This document shows positions 59,450 to 64,000 of a stretch of DNA of 64,000 bases, piece after piece; positions within the stretch are counted from its first letter, which is position 1; every line of letters begins with the position of its first letter. Below the pieces are notes generated by a model that saw only the letters and a list, made by a program, of their open reading frames with translations, was not told where the DNA came from and ran no database searches. The DNA is taken from NCBI RefSeq assembly GCF_029392015.1, contig NZ_CP113925.1, forward strand, positions 1,922,001 to 1,986,000, given 5' to 3'. Position numbers and translations under genes: made by a program. Origin of the DNA: Bifidobacterium sp. ESL0728. GTDB taxonomy: Bacteria > Actinomycetota > Actinomycetes > Actinomycetales > Bifidobacteriaceae.

Positions 59450-60775
59450 ATGACATTCAATACGAGTTACGGGTATTCGGCATCAACCCAAGCCGGCGCA
59501 CCCGTGCAGGGCTCAGGGGCGAACGGGCAAGGCCTGAAACCTTTGGATCAGCTGCCGCGTTTGGCTCGCGACACCACGCCGGAGAACCCGTGGCCGGTCA
59601 GCGTAGTCAGCCAGAAATACCACGACGCCGTGAAGCGCTGGCCGGGTTCGTGGGTCGAAGGACAGATCGTCGAAATCAACATGCGCCGCGCCAGTTCCGG
59701 CTATATCACCCTGCGCGATAATTTCGAGGATATCTCGATATCGGTGATGGGCTTTCGCAATTTCGTGGCGATGGCCTCGAATTTCCGCCAAGGCGACCGT
59801 GTGGTCATCCACGGCAAGCCCGACGTCTGGGTCAAAGCCACGCGCCTGAGTTTTGTGGCCGACGATATCCGTCGCATCGGTGCAGGCGACCTCAAGGCGC
59901 AGATTGATGAACTGCGCAAAAAGCTCAAGGGCGAAGGCCTGTTCGACCAAGACAATAAGGTCGAGCTGCCGGAATTCCCGAAATGCATAGGCCTCATCTG
60001 CGCCCCGCAGGCACGTGCGGAAGGCGATGTCATCACCAACGTCAATCTGCGCTGGCCGGCCGTGAAGTTCAAGGTCGTTCACGCCCACGTCCAAGGCGTG
60101 CAATGCCCATCTGACGTGATTGCTGCCATCCAGAAGCTTGACGCCGACCCCGAGGTCGATGTCATCATCGTCGCCCGCGGCGGCGGGAGTTTCGAGGACC
60201 TGATCGGCTTCTCCGACGAAGGCGTGGTGCGTGCCACTGCAGCGTGCGAGACCCCTATTATTTCGGCCGTGGGCCACGAGGACGATTGGACGTTGATCGA
60301 CCTTGCGGCCGACCTGCGCGCCTCCACCCCCACCGACGCCGCGAAGAAAGCGGTGCCGGACGTGCGTGAGCAGTGGCAGCTCATCGCCAATGCCCGTGCG
60401 CAGATGAACATGCGAGTGCGCGCCCGGGTCAACAACGAGATCCGTGTCATCGAAGGCTACGCGAGCCGACCGAGTCTCACCCGCCCGCAGACGATGCTCG
60501 AACCACACCAGCGTTTCCTCGACGAATCGAGGCAGCGCATGCAACTTGGACTCACCAGACTCGTCGACGATGCCAGCCTGACTATCGAGAAGCTGCACGC
60601 CAGCCTGAACGCCTTGAGCCCGCAATCCACGCTCGATCGCGGGTACGCAGTGGTGCAGGCGGCCAACGGGCACGTGCTCGACGACGCAACGGAGGTTTCT
60701 CCCGGTGACATACTGACCTTGACCTTGAAGAAGGGCGAGGTGGTCACCGAGGCGAAAACCGTCAATCCGGCATAG
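59450..60775 (+). CDS. xseA: Exodeoxyribonuclease VII large subunit
   Basis: 441 residues. N-terminal OB fold (WPVSVVSQKYHDAV, WVEGQIVEINMR), then the catalytic domain (IGLICAPQARAEGDVITNV, IIVARGGGSFEDLIGFSDE, PIISAVGHEDDWTLIDLAADLRASTPTDAA) and the C-terminal coiled coil with the LDRGYAVV end. It degrades single-stranded DNA together with the small subunit. Start 59450 is preferred over a frame 19 codons longer, since GAGG and GGA lie before it and homology begins after it. The small-subunit gene follows after 106 bases. Confidence 0.95.
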   Translation: MTFNTSYGYSASTQAGAPVQGSGANGQGLKPLDQLPRLARDTTPENPWPVSVVSQKYHDAVKRWPGSWVEGQIVEINMRRASSGYITLRDNFEDISISVMGFRNFVAMASNFRQGDRVVIHGKPDVWVKATRLSFVADDIRRIGAGDLKAQIDELRKKLKGEGLFDQDNKVELPEFPKCIGLICAPQARAEGDVITNVNLRWPAVKFKVVHAHVQGVQCPSDVIAAIQKLDADPEVDVIIVARGGGSFEDLIGFSDEGVVRATAACETPIISAVGHEDDWTLIDLAADLRASTPTDAAKKAVPDVREQWQLIANARAQMNMRVRARVNNEIRVIEGYASRPSLTRPQTMLEPHQRFLDESRQRMQLGLTRLVDDASLTIEKLHASLNALSPQSTLDRGYAVVQAANGHVLDDATEVSPGDILTLTLKKGEVVTEAKTVNPA

Positions 60776-60881
60776 AGGCAGGCGGCACCCATTCGATATC
60801 CGATATAAAGGAACTTCCTTCACTTCGAATACAACAACAGCAACAGTAAAATCAACCACACAGATTATGTAAGGACTCAAC

Positions 60882-61208
60882 ATGGCAGCAACCAAGGATT
60901 CGGAAACCAACAACAAAGCCAAGACCCAGCAGGCCTCGGCCCCCGCTTCAAGCCTCACCGACAAAGAACGCGACCAGATCGCCCAAATGCCATATGAGGA
61001 AGCGCGCGACAACCTCATCAAGGCCGTGCAGGCGCTCGAAGCCGGCGGCCTCAACCTCGACCAGTCGATGCATCAGTGGGAAGTCGGCGAGGCTCTGGCC
61101 AAACGCGCACAAAGCCTCTTAAACGAGGTACGCGCCAAACTCGAGAACGCTGAAGCCGAACAGCAGTCCACGGCTGCGACGGCTGGGACGCAATCTAATC
61201 TTGAGTAG
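60882..61208 (+). CDS. xseB: Exodeoxyribonuclease VII small subunit
   Basis: 108 residues. The family core MPYEEARDNLIKAVQALEAGGLNLDQSMHQWEVGEALAKRAQSLL (about 36-80) is complete; a polar N-terminal tail of about 30 residues and a Gln/Ala/Thr tail flank it. Several copies bind one XseA to form the active nuclease. AAGGA lies seven bases before the ATG. It forms an operon with xseA. Confidence 0.94.
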   Translation: MAATKDSETNNKAKTQQASAPASSLTDKERDQIAQMPYEEARDNLIKAVQALEAGGLNLDQSMHQWEVGEALAKRAQSLLNEVRAKLENAEAEQQSTAATAGTQSNLE

Positions 61209-61558
61209 CACGAGGATAGACTAAGCTTTCGCTGAATCCATTCAAGACAACTCGCTATTTCGCGCTCGAGACTTTCGGCCTCCAAGACTGCCGCAAGTCT
61301 GCCGAACTCCACGCTTGACGACTCAACATTCAATGGGACGATATGAGAATTTACTCTTCATATAAAACAATATCGAACAAGAAACAAACAATGAATCACA
61401 TTATTTACCATTCATAAAATATTGTTTCTGACCAAAATTGTGTAATAACCGGACTATACTTGAAACTGTTGGCCATCAAAGTTGATACATGTGACAACAG
61501 TGAAGTTGTATCACGAAAGTGATGTATCGATGTCACTACCCTAACGAAAGGAGCGACT
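61209..61558. other. Promoter gap of pntA
   Basis: 350 bases; no gene. The last 80 bases before pntA hold overlapping dyads made of GATACAT/ATGTATC and ATCAC-GAAA-GTGAT (61510-61523), which could be an operator or a leader hairpin with a GAAA tetraloop. Confidence 0.45.
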
Positions 61559-63130
61559 GTGATTATCGGAATACCCAAGGAGATGTCTCCGGGCGAAAGG
61601 CTGGTTGCGGCGACGCCAAAAACCGTCGGCCAGCTCAAAAAGCTCGGTTACGATATCTCTATCGAAACTTCAGCCGGAGAAGAGGCAAGCTTCTCCGACG
61701 ATGATTACCGCGAGGCGGGCGCAGCCATCTGCGAGGCTGCGGATGCCTGGAGCGCCGACATTGTAGTAACCGTCGACACTCCGACCCCTGATGAAATCGC
61801 AAAGATGAAGTCGGGCGCCATGCTCATTTCGCGCCTCGCGCCGCACAGCAACGCCAAGTTGCTGGACATTCTGGCACATCGCAATATCACGGCTTTGGCG
61901 CTCGACGCCGTGCCGCGCATTTCGCGAGCGCAGTCGCTGGACGTGCTTTCGACCATGTCGAACGTCTCCGGATACCGCGCCGTAATCGAGGCCGCGGAGT
62001 CCTACGGAGGCATGTTCGCCGGACAGGTCACCGCAGCCGGCAAGACGGCCCCGGCCAAGGTCTTCGTCATCGGCGGCGGCGTGGCAGGGTTGGCCGCCAT
62101 CGGTGCGGCCGCGTCGATGGGCGCCGAAGTTCGCGCTTTCGACGTACGTCCCGAAGCCGCTGAGCAGATTGAATCCTTGGGTGCCACGTTCGTGCGTGCC
62201 GAAGGTGCCCAGCAGGAGAAATCCGACACCGGTTACGCCAAGGCACTGAGCGACGACCAGGAGAAGGCGACGCTGGCGCTTTACACCAAAGAGGCTGCGA
62301 ACGCCGATATCGTCATCACCACCGCTTTGGTGCGCGGTGCGGGCGTCCTGACCATCACCGAGGACGCAGTGAAGGGCATGAAGCCCGGTTCGGTGATCGT
62401 CGACCTCGCGGCAAGCGGCGGCGGCGATTGCGAGCTCACCCAGCCCGGCAAGAAGATCACCACCGACAACGGCGTGACCATCATCGGCTACACCGACCTC
62501 GCCAGTCGCATGCCACAGCAGACCTCGCAGCTTTACGGCACCAACGTGGTCAATCTGATGAAGCTCCTGACCCCGAAGAAGGACGGCCGCGTCACACTCG
62601 ACCTCGACGATCAGGTGCAACGCGGCATGACCGTGACCAAGGAGGACCAGATTCTTTGGCCGCCGCCAAAGGTCGCGGTGTCTGCCGCTGCCAAGAGCGA
62701 CAACAAGCCGAAGCTCACACCTGAGGAAAAGAAGGCTCAGGAGGAAGCCGCCAAGGCCAAGGAAGCGGCCATCAAGGCGCAGAAGAGCAAGCGCAACACC
62801 GTGCTCATGGCCATTGCGGCCATTCTGCTCGCCATCGCGCTGGCCTTCGCCGACATGAAGCTCCTGATGACGTTCTCGATCTTCATCCTGGCGATTTTCG
62901 TGGGCTATTACGTGGTCTTCAACGTCACCCACTCGCTGCACACACCGCTGATGAGCCAGACGAACGCCATTTCAGGCATTATCCTCATCGGTTCGCTCTT
63001 GCAGATCGGGTCGCCGAACACGTTGGTGACGGTGCTCGCCGTGGTCTCAGCGGCCATCGCCTCGATCAACGTGTTCGGCGGGTTCCTTGTGACCTACCGA
63101 ATGCTCAGCATGTTCAGGAAGGATGCGTGA
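61559..63130 (+). CDS. pntA: Proton-translocating NAD(P) transhydrogenase, alpha subunit
   Basis: 523 residues from a GTG start with GGAG six bases upstream. Residues 1-375 are the NAD(H)-binding domain I (IGIPKEMSPGERLVAATP, FVIGGGVAGLAAIGAAASMGAEVRAFDVRP). A charged Lys/Glu/Ala linker (about 382-415) follows, then about four helices of the alpha membrane part. With PntB it couples hydride transfer between NADH and NADP+ to proton flow across the membrane. Both alpha parts are in one chain, as in E. coli. The stop is four bases before pntB. Confidence 0.96.
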   Translation: MIIGIPKEMSPGERLVAATPKTVGQLKKLGYDISIETSAGEEASFSDDDYREAGAAICEAADAWSADIVVTVDTPTPDEIAKMKSGAMLISRLAPHSNAKLLDILAHRNITALALDAVPRISRAQSLDVLSTMSNVSGYRAVIEAAESYGGMFAGQVTAAGKTAPAKVFVIGGGVAGLAAIGAAASMGAEVRAFDVRPEAAEQIESLGATFVRAEGAQQEKSDTGYAKALSDDQEKATLALYTKEAANADIVITTALVRGAGVLTITEDAVKGMKPGSVIVDLAASGGGDCELTQPGKKITTDNGVTIIGYTDLASRMPQQTSQLYGTNVVNLMKLLTPKKDGRVTLDLDDQVQRGMTVTKEDQILWPPPKVAVSAAAKSDNKPKLTPEEKKAQEEAAKAKEAAIKAQKSKRNTVLMAIAAILLAIALAFADMKLLMTFSIFILAIFVGYYVVFNVTHSLHTPLMSQTNAISGIILIGSLLQIGSPNTLVTVLAVVSAAIASINVFGGFLVTYRMLSMFRKDA

Positions 63131-63134
63131 AATC

Positions 63135-64000
63135 ATGACACTCGAATCCATTGCTCAATCCGCCTACTTGCTGGCGGCAGTGCTTTTCATCCTCTCTCTG
63201 GCCGGACTTTCCAAGCAGGAGACCGCCCGTCGCGGCAACATCCTCGGCATGATCGGCATGTTCATCGCCATCGTCGCCACCATTGCCTTGGCGCTCGTTG
63301 ATTCCCAGCGTCCGGTATGGGTGACGGCTCTCCTGATCGCCCTGGTCTTCATCGTCGGCGCGTCCTTCGGTATCTGGAAGGCCCGCACGGTCGAGATGAC
63401 GCAGATGCCGGAACTGATTGCCATGCTCCACAGCTTCGTGGGCATTTCGGCGGTTTTGATCGGCTACAATTCGTGGCTCACCGAGACGAACCCGAACGGG
63501 GCACATCTGGCTGAAATCTACATCGGCGTCCTGATCGGCGCCGTGACCTTCACCGGCTCCATCATCGCCTACTTGAAGCTGGCAGGCAAGATGAAGTCGA
63601 AGCCGCTGATCATCCCCGGCCATAACATCATCAATCTGATTGTGCTGATCGTGATGCTAGCGATGATCGGCTGGTTCATCCCGACGCATTCGATCTGGCC
63701 TCTGGCCATTATGACCGTTCTGTCTCTGCTCCTCGGTCTGCATCTGGTCGCGGCCATCGGCGGCGGCGATATGCCCGTGGTCATCTCGATGCTCAATTCC
63801 TACTCGGGCTGGGCTGCGGCCGCTTCCGGCTTCATGCTCGACAACAACCTGCTGATTATCACCGGCTCGTTGGTCGGCGCTTCCGGCGCGATCCTCTCCT
63901 ACCTGATGTGCAAGGCCATGAACCGCAAGTTCATGTCCGTCATTCTCGGCGGTTTCGGCGAGAAGCCGACCAAGGCGAGCGACGCCAAGGAAATCACCGG
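63135..64000 (+). CDS. pntB: NAD(P) transhydrogenase, beta subunit, cut by the window edge
   Basis: The first 288 codons are visible and the frame is open at base 64000. About nine transmembrane helices appear (SAYLLAAVLFILSLAGLS first), with the family blocks MPELIAMLHSFVG, GHNIINLIVLIVML and MPVVISMLNSYSGWAAAASGF, which form the proton channel with PntA. The NADP(H)-binding domain III lies beyond the edge. It starts four bases after pntA and is surely co-translated with it. Confidence 0.95.
   Translation, partial: MTLESIAQSAYLLAAVLFILSLAGLSKQETARRGNILGMIGMFIAIVATIALALVDSQRPVWVTALLIALVFIVGASFGIWKARTVEMTQMPELIAMLHSFVGISAVLIGYNSWLTETNPNGAHLAEIYIGVLIGAVTFTGSIIAYLKLAGKMKSKPLIIPGHNIINLIVLIVMLAMIGWFIPTHSIWPLAIMTVLSLLLGLHLVAAIGGGDMPVVISMLNSYSGWAAAASGFMLDNNLLIITGSLVGASGAILSYLMCKAMNRKFMSVILGGFGEKPTKASDAKEIT

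Overview
The window reads as chromosome from a high-GC, anaerobic to microaerophilic actinobacterium, most likely Bifidobacterium or a close relative. This is inference. It rests on the gene families (TPP-controlled thiM/thiE/thiD, nrdD-nrdG beside a giant acyl-CoA dehydratase activase fusion, pntA-pntB, FtsX-type permease with a Gln/Ala-rich coiled coil, GH3 beta-glucosidase, many ABC and MFS transporters), on strong G/C preference at third codon positions, and on AT-rich intergenic DNA. Forty-six genes or gene pieces and one small possible remnant were placed. No tRNA, rRNA, CRISPR array, insertion sequence or phage gene was seen.

Layout. 1-741: cut-off ABC ATPase. 965-3382: HxlR-type regulator divergent from two NAD(P)-binding oxidoreductases. 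3525-4580: membrane acyltransferase. 4715-10055: TPP riboswitch, thiM, thiE, thiD and a ThiD-TenA fusion. 10344-14632: two-gene ABC system with a 1198-codon permease. 14869-15466: RelB/YafQ toxin-antitoxin pair with its operator. 15534-17885: ribosomal-protection-like GTPase. 18415-23829: coproporphyrin-branch cluster chdC (hemQ), MFS and three ferrochelatase paralogues. 24432-28245: copper module (CopA fused to YHS, cupredoxin, divergent csoR with a CsoR-type operator). 28386-35058: six-gene nucleoside operon (fused EcfS-EcfT, two EcfA, ribokinase, nucleoside hydrolase, MFS). 35529-39453: heterodimeric ABC exporter. 39816-43501: twin MFS sugar-type carriers, each with the same 18-bp palindrome, followed by a TetR gene. 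43671-46041: unknown protein, XRE regulator, glutamate-cysteine ligase. 46237-50045: GH3 beta-glucosidase and an Old Yellow Enzyme. 50477-59124: activase/dehydratase fusion, nrdG, nrdD. 59450-61208: xseA-xseB. 61559-64000: pntA and a cut-off pntB.

How it fits together. Thiamine genes make and salvage the thiazole and pyrimidine halves and join them under a riboswitch whose 3' end carries the ribosome-binding site of thiM. The copper module senses, binds and exports Cu(I). The nucleoside operon would take up a nucleoside, split it and phosphorylate the ribose. NrdD/NrdG make dNTPs without oxygen, and PntAB links NAD(H)/NADP(H) to the proton gradient.

Most unusual parts. (1) Three adjacent ferrochelatase-like genes with a coproheme decarboxylase and a carrier; only one copy keeps the axial tyrosine and propionate-binding arginines. 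(2) An ECF transporter with S and T parts in one chain and one ATPase with a broken signature motif. (3) A copper ATPase fused in frame to a YHS domain that has its own internal ribosome-binding site and ATG. (4) A ThiD-TenA fusion whose kinase loop is GTGD instead of GTGC. (5) Clusters of paired-arm hairpin repeats of similar build in several intergenic gaps. (6) Polar low-complexity inserts inside several otherwise conserved enzymes.
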